From contig NZ_NKHG01000089.1 of the NCBI RefSeq assembly GCF_002744245.1, positions 1 through 35,059 of the forward strand: 35,059 nt of DNA, read 5' to 3'. Positions 1 through 8,324 of the stretch are shown here, piece by piece. Under the pieces are notes generated by a model. That model ran no database searches. It worked only from the letters and a program-made list of their open reading frames with translations, and was not told where the DNA came from. This stretch comes from Bacillus pumilus (GTDB taxonomy: Bacteria; Bacillota; Bacilli; Bacillales; Bacillaceae). A program made the translations under genes and the position numbers. How positions within the stretch are numbered: the first letter of the stretch is position 1; each line of letters starts with the position of its first letter.

Positions 1-3
1 ACC

Positions 4-30
4 AAGTTCGTGATGAACTTTAGCCTTTTT
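4..30. terminator. Possible terminator hairpin cut by the left edge
   Basis: A 6-bp perfect inverted repeat (AAGTTC at 4-9, GAACTT at 15-20) with a 5-nt loop is followed on the + strand by TAGCC and a T-run. It lies just past the coxA stop. The U-tract suits a + strand transcript better than coxA. A matching A-rich arm left of the window could make it bidirectional, but that part is not visible. Confidence 0.3.
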
Positions 31-38
31 TAATCAAA

Positions 39-656
39 CTATCGAGTCATGCCTGTTTGGCCTGACTCAAATTGTGTTTTTCTCATATCTCTGAAGCGTG
101 TGAATACACCTTCGTCTTTGATGACTTGGACAGCTCTCCCATCCGCATAACGAGTCGCTGCTTCCTCTACTTGTGATACTCCATCTGATGTCAAGCGCCC
201 ATCTGATTTAATAGCAATATACACATTTTCATCCGTGACCAAGACTTGTGAGTCTGCTACATGGTTCATTTTATTTACGCGATTTGCAATTTTTCGTGAA
301 CGCTGCACATTCTCTTGTTTGTCGTAGCCAGAGAACGACATTTGATCATGATAATTCATATCTCCATGACTGTAGCGACCATCTCCGCCAGTGAGAGGCA
401 TTCGATCATAGGCTTGAGGACGTGAACGATAATCAACATTCGTTGTATTTCCGTTCATTCCTTCCATGAGTTCAGAAATCGGGCCTTGATGATCTGGATT
501 GTTGTTGTCTGTCGCCTGTTGATTTGAATGATAACCAACTGGCTGGCCTGATTGATTAAAGCGTGTATCTACACCAGCATTGTCATTTGTACCACATGCA
601 GTTAATCCAATAGGAAGAAGCACTAATGCGATCGTTTTTTGCCATTTTTGTCTCAA
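39..656 (-). CDS. coxA: Sporulation lipoprotein CoxA (YhcN/YlaJ family)
   Basis: Spore cortex/coat-associated lipoprotein of 205 aa. The protein starts with a short basic segment and a hydrophobic stretch ending in the lipobox LTAC, with Cys21 as the lipidation site. A long Asn/Gln/Gly-rich linker follows, then the family's conserved C-terminal part (KIANRVNKMNHVADSQVLV...). The start is a TTG preceded by AGGGGG at 665-670 with an 8-nt spacer. A longer ATG-started frame (to 716) would put 20 extra residues before the signal peptide and has no comparable ribosome-binding site. The gene lies downstream of safA, as in B. subtilis, but a terminator separates them, so it probably has its own sporulation promoter, which I could not identify with confidence. 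The exact role in the cortex is unsettled in the family. Confidence 0.85.
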   Translation of the reverse strand: MRQKWQKTIALVLLPIGLTACGTNDNAGVDTRFNQSGQPVGYHSNQQATDNNNPDHQGPISELMEGMNGNTTNVDYRSRPQAYDRMPLTGGDGRYSHGDMNYHDQMSFSGYDKQENVQRSRKIANRVNKMNHVADSQVLVTDENVYIAIKSDGRLTSDGVSQVEEAATRYADGRAVQVIKDEGVFTRFRDMRKTQFESGQTGMTR

Positions 657-754
657 ACGAAAAACCCCCTGTACAAATTCAATCTTATGAGCGCGAAACA
701 GGCTCTGTTTTAGCATGTACAGTTAAGGGGAAAAACAAGCTGTCATTTATAAAC

Positions 755-780
755 AAAAAAGGAACGATTGAGATCGTCCC
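755..780 (-). terminator. safA terminator
   Basis: On the minus strand GGGACGAT, loop CTCA, ATCGTTCC (one G-U pair), followed by six T. It starts 9 nt beyond the safA stop and separates safA from coxA. Confidence 0.85.
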
Positions 781-788
781 TTCTGTCA

Positions 789-1970
789 TTAATCTTCTTC
801 GTCTTCTTCTGGTCTTGCGAATACAGACTGATTCGGATATGACTGCATGTAAGGCTGAGTTGGATAAGCACCCATTTGGCCATAAGCAGCAGGATTTGGA
901 TAATGTCCAGGCCATGGCTGGTGATGGTGCTTCATGCCGTCATCGCATCCGCAGTCTTGCTTGCCATATGCTTCATTTGAAACGTTTGGATAAAATCCTT
1001 GATTGACGTTCGCATTTGCGTTGGCATTTGGATGCATGTGTTGGTGCCAGTGATGCCCGTCGTTCGCATGATGCTCCTGATTTTCCCCGTAGTAAACTGG
1101 CGCTTGATAGGCCGGGTAATACGGCTGAGCTGGGTAAGGATACGGCATCATATGATGGTGATAATATGGCTGGACCGGATAACAGAGTCCTGATCCAGGT
1201 AAAATAGGTGATGCCGGCACCATTTGCTGCGGATATGGATACATAGCAGGCATGTATTGGCCATAACCATAATATGGATCATACTTCTCATGATGATGAT
1301 GCTGCTGATGTTCTTTATTATCAGCCATTCCCCCTACTGCTGCCCCTCCAACATTAGGCATCTGTGGAAAATTAGGAAGATTTGGGTAATTGTCGTGTTC
1401 CATATCTTTTCCCTCCTCTTTTTGATGCGGAATATGAATGAATGGATCATATCCCTTCGCCACTTCATCTTTTAGATGATCCTTGTTTTCATGATGAAAA
1501 TGGTCCTTGTTGTCTTTCTTCTCATGAACATGATCTTTCTTTTCATGAATATGATCTTTTTTCTCATGATGTGCTTTTTTGGGAGGAGGCGTGAATGGCT
1601 GGTAGAGATTGGTCTGATAATAGTTCACATCGACTTGCGGAAAAACTGGCTGCTCGATCTTTGGAACTGGCGGTACATAAGGTACCGGTTCATGCGGCTT
1701 TTCCTTCGGCTTCGTATCTTGCACTTGCACAACATCCTTTGGCTTTTCTTTCACATATGGATGTTCTTTCGGCTTTGGCATTTCTTTCGCTTTGTGATGA
1801 TCTGTTTTCACAGGAACACCACTAGATGGAATCTTAATTTTCATGCCAGGCATGATCAAATCTGGATTACTGAGCTGTGAATTTAGTTTTTTCAATTCTT
1901 GAAAGTCGACTCCGTATTTCTTTGAAATCTTCCAAAGGGAGTCTCCTTTTTGCACAATATGAATTTTCAA
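789..1970 (-). CDS. safA: Spore coat morphogenetic protein SafA
   Basis: SafA directs inner-coat assembly at the cortex/coat interface and is recruited through SpoVID. The 393-aa protein has an N-terminal LysM domain (about residues 2-49), a Pro/Lys-rich linker, a Lys/His/Asp repeat block (134-166), and a long Tyr/Pro/His/Asn-rich tail with a CGCD motif and an acidic end (RPEEDEED). The start is TTG with a strong AGGAGGGG six bases upstream. Met190 has its own GAGGAGGG seven bases upstream (1411-1418) and lies in the same local context (ME..NYPN) as the internal start that makes the short SafA-C30 form in B. subtilis, so a second product of about 204 aa is likely. A sigma-E-type promoter lies at 2038-2066 and a terminator follows the gene. 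Confidence 0.95.
   Translation of the reverse strand: MKIHIVQKGDSLWKISKKYGVDFQELKKLNSQLSNPDLIMPGMKIKIPSSGVPVKTDHHKAKEMPKPKEHPYVKEKPKDVVQVQDTKPKEKPHEPVPYVPPVPKIEQPVFPQVDVNYYQTNLYQPFTPPPKKAHHEKKDHIHEKKDHVHEKKDNKDHFHHENKDHLKDEVAKGYDPFIHIPHQKEEGKDMEHDNYPNLPNFPQMPNVGGAAVGGMADNKEHQQHHHHEKYDPYYGYGQYMPAMYPYPQQMVPASPILPGSGLCYPVQPYYHHHMMPYPYPAQPYYPAYQAPVYYGENQEHHANDGHHWHQHMHPNANANANVNQGFYPNVSNEAYGKQDCGCDDGMKHHHQPWPGHYPNPAAYGQMGAYPTQPYMQSYPNQSVFARPEEDEED
1401..1418 (-). promoter_or_regulatory. Internal ribosome-binding site and ATG for short SafA
   Basis: GAGGAGGG, 7-nt spacer, then an in-frame ATG at safA codon 190. It is as strong as any gene-start ribosome-binding site in the window. The downstream product lacks the LysM domain, as in the known SafA-C30 form of B. 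subtilis. Confidence 0.7.
1473..1571 (-). repeat. His/Lys/Asp-rich peptide repeats inside safA
   Basis: About four degenerate copies of a HEKKDH[IV]-like unit (residues 134-166), visible in DNA as repeated TTTCTTYTCATGAAYATGATC-like blocks. Such tracts often differ in copy number between strains. Confidence 0.7.
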
Positions 1971-2037
1971 CGTTTTCCCCTCCTATGCAAAACGTGAACG
2001 TAGCGGTTATGTCAGAAGTACAATATGTTTCTACATA

Positions 2038-2066
2038 AATTTATGCATATTTACAAGCCGATATGA
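2038..2066 (-). promoter_or_regulatory. Sigma-E-type promoter of safA
   Basis: -35 TCATATC (2060-2066), 14-bp spacer, -10 CATAAATT (2038-2045), compared with the sigma-E consensus KMATATT-N14-CATACANT. safA is a known mother-cell gene. The predicted 5' leader is about 60 nt. Confidence 0.6.
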
Positions 2067-2104
2067 TAAAAACTTGTTTTCTGATAGGAGGGGCGGCTTC
2101 ATTT

Positions 2105-3214
2105 TTATTTAATGGTGAGCATTTTATTCAATGCATGCAAAGCGTCTTTTGTGATGTCTTCATTAACCTGAATCAAACCGACTGGCTCCCCCTTCTCAAT
2201 GCTTTCCAGTGACCATAACAAATGAGGCAAATCAATACGGTTCATTGTTAAACACGGACACATATCTGGGTTGAGGGATTCAATTTGTTTGTCTGGATGC
2301 TGATCCATGATGCGTTTAACTAAATTCATTTCTGTGCCAATCGCCCACTTGCTTCCGGCTGGAGCCTGATTGATGGTATCAATAATAAATTTCGTTGAAC
2401 CAGCTAAATCAGAAGCCCTTACCACCTCATGCGTGCACTCTGGATGGACAAGAATTTGAATATCACGATCCTTTTTCCTCGTTTCGTCAATATTCTGAAC
2501 CGTAAACTTCTCATGAACTGAGCAATGTCCTTTCCATAAAATCATTTTAATGCGATGAAGCGGCTGATCGGTGATAAGCTTTTCTTCTACTTGATCCCAG
2601 ACAGCCATTTCTTCTAGCGGTATACCTAAATCAAAAGCCGTATTACGTCCTAAATGCTGATCAGGGAGAAAAAGAATCCTCTCTTTTTGCGTAAGCGCCC
2701 ACTCCAGTACTTTTTTAGCGTTTGAAGATGTAACGGTCGATCCACCATGCTTGCCGACAAATGCTTTAATATCAGCTGTTGAGTTCACATAAGTAAGCGG
2801 AAGTATCGTATCCCCAAACAGATCAGTGAGCTTATCCCATGCTCTGTCCGTTTGTTTCATGTTCGCCATATCTGCCATCGAACAGCCTGCTCTCATATCT
2901 GGCAATAAAACGTGTTGATTTTTTTTTGACAGCATATCAGCCGTTTCCGCCATAAAATGGACACCGCAGAACACAATGTATTCTGCCTCCCGATTGTCAG
3001 CCGCTATTTGTGCAAGCTGCAACGAATCTCCTGTTGCATCTGCAAACTGGATGACCTCATCCTTTTGATAATGATGACCCGGTATAAATAGCTTTGAACC
3101 GAAAGCTCGTTTGATATCTAAAACACGCTGCTTCATCTCTTCATAAGAGCGGTGTTTATATTCATCTGGCATCATGGCCGCGTGTTGATTCGCTAGTACA
3201 TCAAGCATGGACAT
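2105..3214 (-). CDS. nadA: Quinolinate synthase NadA
   Basis: NadA condenses iminoaspartate with dihydroxyacetone phosphate to quinolinate, using a [4Fe-4S] cluster. The 369-aa protein shows the long form typical of Bacillus. Three cysteines, Cys111 (RAGCSMAD), Cys231 (KGHCSVHEK) and Cys321 (DMCPCLTMN), match the known cluster ligands of B. subtilis NadA shifted by one. [12 protein letters not shown] near residue 43 and [14 protein letters not shown] near residue 160 are family landmarks. The ATG has AAAGGGGG eight bases upstream and the gene overlaps the end of nadC by 14 nt, which fits translational coupling in nadB-nadC-nadA. I saw no convincing terminator before safA. Cluster sulfur probably comes from the divergently encoded NifS. 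Confidence 0.97.
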   Translation of the reverse strand: MSMLDVLANQHAAMMPDEYKHRSYEEMKQRVLDIKRAFGSKLFIPGHHYQKDEVIQFADATGDSLQLAQIAADNREAEYIVFCGVHFMAETADMLSKKNQHVLLPDMRAGCSMADMANMKQTDRAWDKLTDLFGDTILPLTYVNSTADIKAFVGKHGGSTVTSSNAKKVLEWALTQKERILFLPDQHLGRNTAFDLGIPLEEMAVWDQVEEKLITDQPLHRIKMILWKGHCSVHEKFTVQNIDETRKKDRDIQILVHPECTHEVVRASDLAGSTKFIIDTINQAPAGSKWAIGTEMNLVKRIMDQHPDKQIESLNPDMCPCLTMNRIDLPHLLWSLESIEKGEPVGLIQVNEDITKDALHALNKMLTIK

Positions 3215-4064
3215 GAGTCGTTCCCCCTTTGTGGCTAAATTCCATATTCATACTAAAGTCAAAAGATGGAGCAGAATGTGTTAGGAAGCCAAGTGAAATG
3301 ATGTCTACACCGGTCCCCCGATAGCTTGACAAGGTCTCTAACGTGATTCCTCCTGATGCCTCTGTGAGGATCGTCTCCGGTGTCATTTGCTTAAAACGTT
3401 TTACTTCAGCAGGGGAGCAGTTATCAAACATGATGACATCTGCTTTTGCATCAATGGCTTCCTTGAGATGCGCTTCTGATTCAATTTCTACTTCAATTTT
3501 GACCATATGACCAGCGTATGCTCTTGCCTTTTCTACAGCTTCCCGAATAGAACCACATGCAGCAATATGATTATCTTTAATCATGACACCATCCGATAGG
3601 CCGAAGCGATGATTCTTACCGCCCCCAACTTTGACGGCGTATTTCTCTAACATGCGTAATCCGGGTGTCGTTTTTCTCGTATCACTAATCGTAATAGACG
3701 GATCAGCTAATCTTTGCACCGCTTCATGCGTCAAGGTGGAAATCCCTGTCATTCTCTGCAGCATATTGAGAATGACCCGCTCTCCTTTTAGCAAATCATT
3801 GACTGGACCTCTTATTTGAGCCAGTACAGCTCCTGAATGAATCCAATCTCCTTCCTGAAAAAACAGGTCAGTATGAACCTTATCATTCAGCAAATGGTAC
3901 CCCATTTCAATGACTTGTGACCCTGCCAATACCCCCGATTGTTTGGCGATGATGTAAGCCGTTCCTTTCTTGTCTCCAAAAATGGCATCAGCTGATACAT
4001 CTCCAAAGCCAATATCTTCTTTTAAAAAATGAGTAAGCATTTGTTTTAACTGTAAACGTTCCAT
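3201..4064 (-). CDS. nadC: Quinolinate phosphoribosyltransferase NadC
   Basis: Carboxylating nicotinate-nucleotide pyrophosphorylase: quinolinate plus PRPP gives NaMN, CO2 and PPi. The 287-aa length is normal. The N-terminal part is the alpha/beta sandwich domain and the rest the barrel with active-site segments [40 protein letters not shown] and IMFDN. The start ATG is preceded by AAAGGA ten bases upstream and overlaps the end of nadB by 19 nt; the gene in turn overlaps nadA by 14 nt. This tight packing indicates one nadBCA transcript controlled from the nadB-nifS gap. Confidence 0.97.
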   Translation of the reverse strand: MERLQLKQMLTHFLKEDIGFGDVSADAIFGDKKGTAYIIAKQSGVLAGSQVIEMGYHLLNDKVHTDLFFQEGDWIHSGAVLAQIRGPVNDLLKGERVILNMLQRMTGISTLTHEAVQRLADPSITISDTRKTTPGLRMLEKYAVKVGGGKNHRFGLSDGVMIKDNHIAACGSIREAVEKARAYAGHMVKIEVEIESEAHLKEAIDAKADVIMFDNCSPAEVKRFKQMTPETILTEASGGITLETLSSYRGTGVDIISLGFLTHSAPSFDFSMNMEFSHKGGTTHVHA

Positions 4065-5617
4065 TTGGCACCGATCCTTTCATTTTCCATGATGTGAACG
4101 TGGCCCTTTTCATGTACGATCTGTTTTCCTCGCCACAAGTCATCATCTCTATTGGGATAATCCATACGATAATGCCCGCCTCTGCTTTCTGTACGAAGTA
4201 GTGCAGACTTTGCAAGGCAGATCGCTAATGCCCATTGATTGCTTAATTCGATCTGCTTATTTGTGATATTCTTCACATTAATTGGCTGAAAAGAGACACG
4301 TTCCAATTTATCCAGCAAGGTTTGCAAGCCTTTTTCATCCCTAACAATTCCAGCATATACTGTCATCCAGTTTCTGAGCTGAGCCTCTGAGATATTAGGA
4401 ACAGACCACACTTCTTGTAGAGGAAAAGATGGAATCGCTTTTTGCCGGTTTGACATATGCTCAATTCGCCTAGCCGCTTTGTTTCCTAACACAAGACCTT
4501 CTAGAAGAGAATTACTCGCCAATCGGTTGGCACCATGTAATCCTGTACAAGCCGCTTCGCCAATGGCAAATAGCGATTGAACGGTCGTTTCACCATGTTC
4601 ATTGACCTTGATTCCTCCCATTAAAAAGTGCATACCGGGGGAGACTGGCAGCCGGCCGCTTACCATATCGATTCCTGCCCGCAAACACATCGCATAGATT
4701 ACTGGAAAACGCGTAGAAAAGTACGGAATATCATGTATATTGAGATAAATATGATGACCAGCCTGCTGCTCATGAAAAATAGCTCTAGCGACGATATCCC
4801 TAGGAGCTAAATCTTTCTGTGGATGAATGCCTTCCATAATCCGCCTGCCTGTTTCATCTTCTAAGTATGCTCCCTCACCTCGCACTGCCTCTGAAACGAG
4901 ACCAACTGCTTTTCCGGCGATCGTCAAAAGGGTCGGGTGAAATTGAACAAATTCAAGATCCACTAATTGTGCTCCAGCGCGATAGGCCAGCATCAGACCA
5001 TCGCCTGTTACAGAAGGATCATTTGTGTTCGTCTCATAGAGGTATCCACAGCCACCAGTCGATAGAACAACTGCATCTGCGGTCATTGTATGCACCTGTC
5101 CTTTTTCGTCTTTCCACACGACGCCGGTACATTTCCCTTCATGGACTAATAGATCCATGACATGGTGATATTCGTATAAATGAATATGTGAGCCAAGCTG
5201 ACTTTTCAGAAACTGCACAAGGGCTTTCCCTGTTTGATCTCCTCCTGCATGTAGAATGCGTTCTGTAGTATGGGCTCCCTCTTTGCCTAGCTGCGGGAGT
5301 CCCGCTTCATTGTGATCAAATGGACAGCCTTCTGCCACTAGCTCCTTCACAAGATGTTTTCCCAGACGCAGCATCTCCTGTACGGTTTTGTCATCATTAT
5401 GATCACAGCCGGCAGCTAGCGTATCTTGTACATGCTGCTGGACCGAATCTTGAGCTGAAAAAGCAGCAGCAATGCCCCCTTGTGCCAGCATGGAATTACT
5501 AGAGGAAAATTGTTTTTTTGTCATCATGATAACTTGGCAGTTTTCTGAGATGGTTTTCGCAAAGGAAAGTGCAGCAATGCCTGACCCCACCACAATGATT
5601 TTTTTGATTGATGACAC
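4046..5617 (-). CDS. nadB: L-aspartate oxidase NadB
   Basis: FAD enzyme that oxidises L-aspartate to iminoaspartate, the substrate passed to NadA. The 523-aa protein starts with the dinucleotide-binding segment IIVVGSGIAALS and contains LAQGGIAAAF, HAGGDQTG, SEAVRGEG, APRDIVARAI and GANRLASNSLLEGL, all typical of the succinate dehydrogenase/fumarate reductase flavoprotein family. I chose the GTG at 5617: an in-frame ATG six codons upstream (5635) lies inside or against the ribosome-binding site AGGAGGGG, whereas the GTG is correctly spaced. First gene of nadBCA, divergent from nifS-niaR. The C-terminus is shorter than in the B. subtilis protein as I recall it. Confidence 0.96.
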   Translation of the reverse strand: MSSIKKIIVVGSGIAALSFAKTISENCQVIMMTKKQFSSSNSMLAQGGIAAAFSAQDSVQQHVQDTLAAGCDHNDDKTVQEMLRLGKHLVKELVAEGCPFDHNEAGLPQLGKEGAHTTERILHAGGDQTGKALVQFLKSQLGSHIHLYEYHHVMDLLVHEGKCTGVVWKDEKGQVHTMTADAVVLSTGGCGYLYETNTNDPSVTGDGLMLAYRAGAQLVDLEFVQFHPTLLTIAGKAVGLVSEAVRGEGAYLEDETGRRIMEGIHPQKDLAPRDIVARAIFHEQQAGHHIYLNIHDIPYFSTRFPVIYAMCLRAGIDMVSGRLPVSPGMHFLMGGIKVNEHGETTVQSLFAIGEAACTGLHGANRLASNSLLEGLVLGNKAARRIEHMSNRQKAIPSFPLQEVWSVPNISEAQLRNWMTVYAGIVRDEKGLQTLLDKLERVSFQPINVKNITNKQIELSNQWALAICLAKSALLRTESRGGHYRMDYPNRDDDLWRGKQIVHEKGHVHIMENERIGAKWNVYS

Positions 5618-5643
5618 AATTACCCCTCCTGTCATTTACACCT

Positions 5644-5670
5644 GTCTTGACACATATCATTACACAAGAC
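5644..5670. promoter_or_regulatory. Candidate NiaR operator between nadB and nifS
   Basis: An inverted repeat GTCTTG (5644-5649), N15, CAAGAC (5665-5670) fills the space between the nifS -35 and -10 and overlies the best nadB -10. Direct repeats TTACAC (5636-5641 and 5660-5665) flank and overlap it. NiaR (YrxA/NadR) is known in B. subtilis to repress both divergent units in response to nicotinate. Assigning this repeat to NiaR is inference. Confidence 0.5.
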
Positions 5671-5676
5671 TACAAT
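5647..5676 (+). promoter_or_regulatory. Sigma-A promoter of nifS-niaR
   Basis: TTGACA (5647-5652), 18-bp spacer, TACAAT (5671-5676) on the + strand. Transcription should begin near 5683, about 33 nt before the nifS start. Confidence 0.75.
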
Positions 5677-5684
5677 AAATACAA
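5656..5684 (-). promoter_or_regulatory. Possible sigma-A promoter of nadBCA
   Basis: On the minus strand TTGTAT (5679-5684), 17-bp spacer, AATGAT (5656-5661). The -10 is weak. It is supported mainly by position, since it overlaps the nifS promoter and the inverted repeat. Confidence 0.4.
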
Positions 5685-5715
5685 GAAAAATTTTTCATAC
5701 AGGAGATGGATCGGT

Positions 5716-6858
5716 TTGGTCTATTTAGATTATGCAGCTTCTACACCCGTTTCTGAAGAAGCGCTGCATGTATTCCAGCAGCTAAGCAAAGATTGCTATG
5801 GGAACGCAAGCAGCCTTCATGATGCTGGGGGAAGAGCAAATGAAATATTAGCTTACAGCAGACAATCACTTGCAACGATACTTGATGCCGAACCTGAGGG
5901 CATTTACTTTACAAGCGGCGGAACTGAATCCAATCTTCTTGCGATTCAATCCATTATGAATGGACTGCCAGCACATAAACAGCATGTCATCACAACATCA
6001 GTAGAGCACCCTTCCGTTCATCACGCAGTCAATGCCTTACACCGCCTCGGCGTGAAGGTCACGATCATAGAACCGAATCAATATGGGATCATCACACAGG
6101 ACATCCTTAAGAAAGCTTTATTGCCTGAAACAGGACTAGTGTCCATCCAGCATGCAAACTCAGAAACAGGTATTATCCAGCCGCTAGCTGAATTAGCGTC
6201 TCTTTTAAAAGAAAGACAAGTTCTTTTTCATACAGATGCAGTTCAAACATTTGGGAAGATTCGTGTGTCCGTGAAGGAGCTTGGAGTCGATGCTATATCC
6301 ATCTCTAGTCATAAAGTGTATGCCCCTAAGGGCGCTGGAGCTGTCTACATGGGCACGCATGTCCCTTGGAAGCCTTTATATGCAGGTTCTGTACAGGAAA
6401 ACGGCTTTCGTCTGGGAACTGTGAACGTTCCGTGCATTGGTGCTTTTGTTACTGCGAGCGAACAAACCATGTTGAAGCTAGATGAGCAGCACAAAATAGA
6501 TGGACAGCTTCGTGATTATTTTCATCAGCAGCTAAAAAAACGACAGCTGCCTGTCCGTACGCTTCAGAACGATGACGAACGCCACATGCTGCCTCATATT
6601 ATTGGTTGTTTTTTTGAAGGGTTTGAAGGACAATATGTAATGTTAGCATGTAACCGGCATGGGATTTGTATATCCACTGGAAGCGCATGTGCTTCTGGTT
6701 ACCATCATCCTTCCCCTGCTGTAAAGGCACTGCGTCTATCAGATCGTGATGCCCTTCAATTCATTCGCATATCATTTGGACGACGGTCATCAAAAGATGA
6801 CATCGATCAGCTTTTGCATACATTTGAGAACTTGCAAAAGGAGAAGAAAGGAGAATAA
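5716..6858 (+). CDS. nifS: Cysteine desulfurase for NAD synthesis (NifS/NadS)
   Basis: PLP enzyme that takes sulfur from L-cysteine; in B. subtilis this paralogue serves the NadA iron-sulfur cluster. The 380-aa protein opens VYLDYAAS and has FTSGGTESN, the PLP-lysine segment SISSHKVYAPKGAGA and the mobile-loop catalytic cysteine in ISTGSACASG. The start is TTG: the family begins at M-x-YLDYAA, and AGGAGA precedes this codon by nine bases. Longer frames run back into the promoter region and cannot be translated from the predicted transcript start. niaR follows after 3 nt, so the repressor is made with the desulfurase. Confidence 0.94.
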   Translation: MVYLDYAASTPVSEEALHVFQQLSKDCYGNASSLHDAGGRANEILAYSRQSLATILDAEPEGIYFTSGGTESNLLAIQSIMNGLPAHKQHVITTSVEHPSVHHAVNALHRLGVKVTIIEPNQYGIITQDILKKALLPETGLVSIQHANSETGIIQPLAELASLLKERQVLFHTDAVQTFGKIRVSVKELGVDAISISSHKVYAPKGAGAVYMGTHVPWKPLYAGSVQENGFRLGTVNVPCIGAFVTASEQTMLKLDEQHKIDGQLRDYFHQQLKKRQLPVRTLQNDDERHMLPHIIGCFFEGFEGQYVMLACNRHGICISTGSACASGYHHPSPAVKALRLSDRDALQFIRISFGRRSSKDDIDQLLHTFENLQKEKKGE

Positions 6859-6861
6859 GAC

Positions 6862-7404
6862 GTGGAGCATGAGAGGAAACTCATTGGCGAGGAAAGAAGA
6901 AGTGCCATTTTAGAGTGGCTGAAAGAAACAGATACACCGCTCACAGGAAGCTTCTTGGCTAAAAAGGCCGCTGTATCACGACAAGTCATTGTACAGGATA
7001 TCTCATTACTAAAAGCAAAAAACGAACCCATTATTGCCACAAGCCAAGGCTATGTATATATGGCGCCGCGGCATGCACCGGAAACTGAAATTGAACAAAT
7101 TATTGCCTGCAAGCACGATCCTCATCGCACAGAAGAGGAACTGACACTGATAGTAGATTTTGGTGTGACAGTGAAAGACGTCATCATAGAGCATCCAGTC
7201 TACGGTGAGCTGACTGCCTCTATTCGCGTCAGCACACGTAAACAAGTAGCTGACTTCGTTCATCACATTTCAAACACAGGCGCCTCCTACTTGTCAGAGC
7301 TAACAGATGGGGTACACTTACATACCCTCACTTCCTATAGTCAAAAGCAGCTAGACCAAGCGATACAAGCGCTAGATGAAGCTGGATTTCTGATTACAGA
7401 TTAA
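6862..7404 (+). CDS. niaR: NAD-biosynthesis repressor NiaR (YrxA/NadR)
   Basis: Nicotinate-responsive repressor of 180 aa. Residues about 5-60 form a winged-helix DNA-binding domain (RRSAILEWLKETDTPLTGSF..SRQVIVQDISLLK). Residues about 80-175 are the 3H ligand-binding domain, with the conserved histidines in HPVYGEL, FVHHI and GVHLHTL, which bind a metal in family members. The start is GTG with AAAGGAG eight bases upstream. It is the second gene of nifS-niaR and should repress both that operon and nadBCA from their shared promoter region. A hairpin that also serves pheA terminates it. Confidence 0.93.
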   Translation: MEHERKLIGEERRSAILEWLKETDTPLTGSFLAKKAAVSRQVIVQDISLLKAKNEPIIATSQGYVYMAPRHAPETEIEQIIACKHDPHRTEEELTLIVDFGVTVKDVIIEHPVYGELTASIRVSTRKQVADFVHHISNTGASYLSELTDGVHLHTLTSYSQKQLDQAIQALDEAGFLITD

Positions 7405-7435
7405 AAAATAGTGTCCTAAACGGGACACTATTTTT
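7404..7435. terminator. Bidirectional terminator between niaR and pheA
   Basis: Thirteen-bp perfect arms (7404-7416 and 7423-7435, core TAGTGTCC/GGACACTA) with a TAAACG loop and A/T flanks on both sides. It ends niaR (+) and pheA (-). The pheA stop codon (7428-7430) lies inside the stem. Confidence 0.93.
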
Positions 7436-8306
7436 CATTCGTTAACTCATATGTTTGATAGCTGCCAAGCAGCTTAACCTCGCAGCCGATCGCTTCTAAT
7501 TCTTGAATCGCGCCAGGGACAAGCACATCATCCATCTCTTTTTCGATATCAATGATAAATAAATAGTGTCCAAGACCTGTTTTTGTCGGACGAGATTCAA
7601 TTTTTGACAAGTTGAGATTCCGCCAAGAAAAAGCAGATAACACGCGATGTAATGCGCCTGATTGGTCATCCTTTGGCAGACTAACAACAATGGTGGTTTT
7701 TGGCTTTGAAGAAAAACCAGAATTTATTGGGAACGATGCCTTAGGGTCTCTATGTAAAATAACAAAGCGTGTATGATTGTGCGGGTAATCATGAATGTCT
7801 TTTTTCGCAATGGTCAATCCGTACGTTTTTGCGGCAATCTCATTGGCAATCGCACCAACGGCTTCATCTGGATGCTCACTGATGTATTTCGCTGCATAGC
7901 CTGTTGATTCCACAGGCTTGTGCGGAATATCAGGGTACTGCTTTTTCAAAAATTGATGACACTGAGCAATCGCGTGCGGATGTGACTCAATCACCTCTAA
8001 TGTCTCCCAGCTCTCCGCTCTCGATGGGTGGACAAGCAAGTGCTGGCGAATCGGTGCTGTCATTTCACCAACAATGGACAGTGCGTCTTCATGGATTAAA
8101 TAATCAATCGTTAAGTTCACAGATCCTTCAAGTGCATTTTCAAGCGGAACGACCGCCAAATCTACTTCATTCTTTGACACAGCATCCATACATTGCGGAA
8201 TCGTTGCATAGGCCCGCTGCACTGCATCTTTTGGAAAGCAAGAGCATACGGCCAAATGAGTAAATGTTGCCTCTGGTCCAAAATAACCTACAGTTAATTG
8301 CTTCAT
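7428..8306 (-). CDS. pheA: Prephenate dehydratase PheA
   Basis: Monofunctional prephenate dehydratase making phenylpyruvate for phenylalanine synthesis. The 292-aa protein has the catalytic dehydratase domain (about 1-190: GYFGPEATFTHLA, PLENALEGSVNLTID, and DYPHNHTRFVIL with the catalytic Thr-Arg-Phe), then an ACT domain (about 205-280: GALHRVLSAFSWRNLNLSKIESRP) whose ESRP motif binds phenylalanine for feedback inhibition. The ATG has AAAGGAGA about 12 bases upstream, slightly far. It lies 18 nt after pheB, probably as pheB-pheA. Its stop codon sits in the shared terminator stem. Confidence 0.97.
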   Translation of the reverse strand: MKQLTVGYFGPEATFTHLAVCSCFPKDAVQRAYATIPQCMDAVSKNEVDLAVVPLENALEGSVNLTIDYLIHEDALSIVGEMTAPIRQHLLVHPSRAESWETLEVIESHPHAIAQCHQFLKKQYPDIPHKPVESTGYAAKYISEHPDEAVGAIANEIAAKTYGLTIAKKDIHDYPHNHTRFVILHRDPKASFPINSGFSSKPKTTIVVSLPKDDQSGALHRVLSAFSWRNLNLSKIESRPTKTGLGHYLFIIDIEKEMDDVLVPGAIQELEAIGCEVKLLGSYQTYELTNEK

Positions 8307-8324
8307 CTGCTATGATCTCTCCTT

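Noticed and set aside
657..754. Sigma-G or sigma-K promoter for coxA (CATGCTA, CATAAGATT)
   Set aside because: No upstream element at correct spacing; matches are at background level.
1476..1880. 134-aa + strand frame opposite safA, rich in Met/Phe/Leu
   Set aside because: It is the complement of the His/Lys/Pro-rich safA coding sequence; composition and lack of a ribosome-binding site mark it as a shadow.
2046..2090. AAGCCG...CGGCTT inverted repeat after nadA as a terminator
   Set aside because: Only 6 bp with a loop over 30 nt, no U-tract, and it overlaps the safA promoter.
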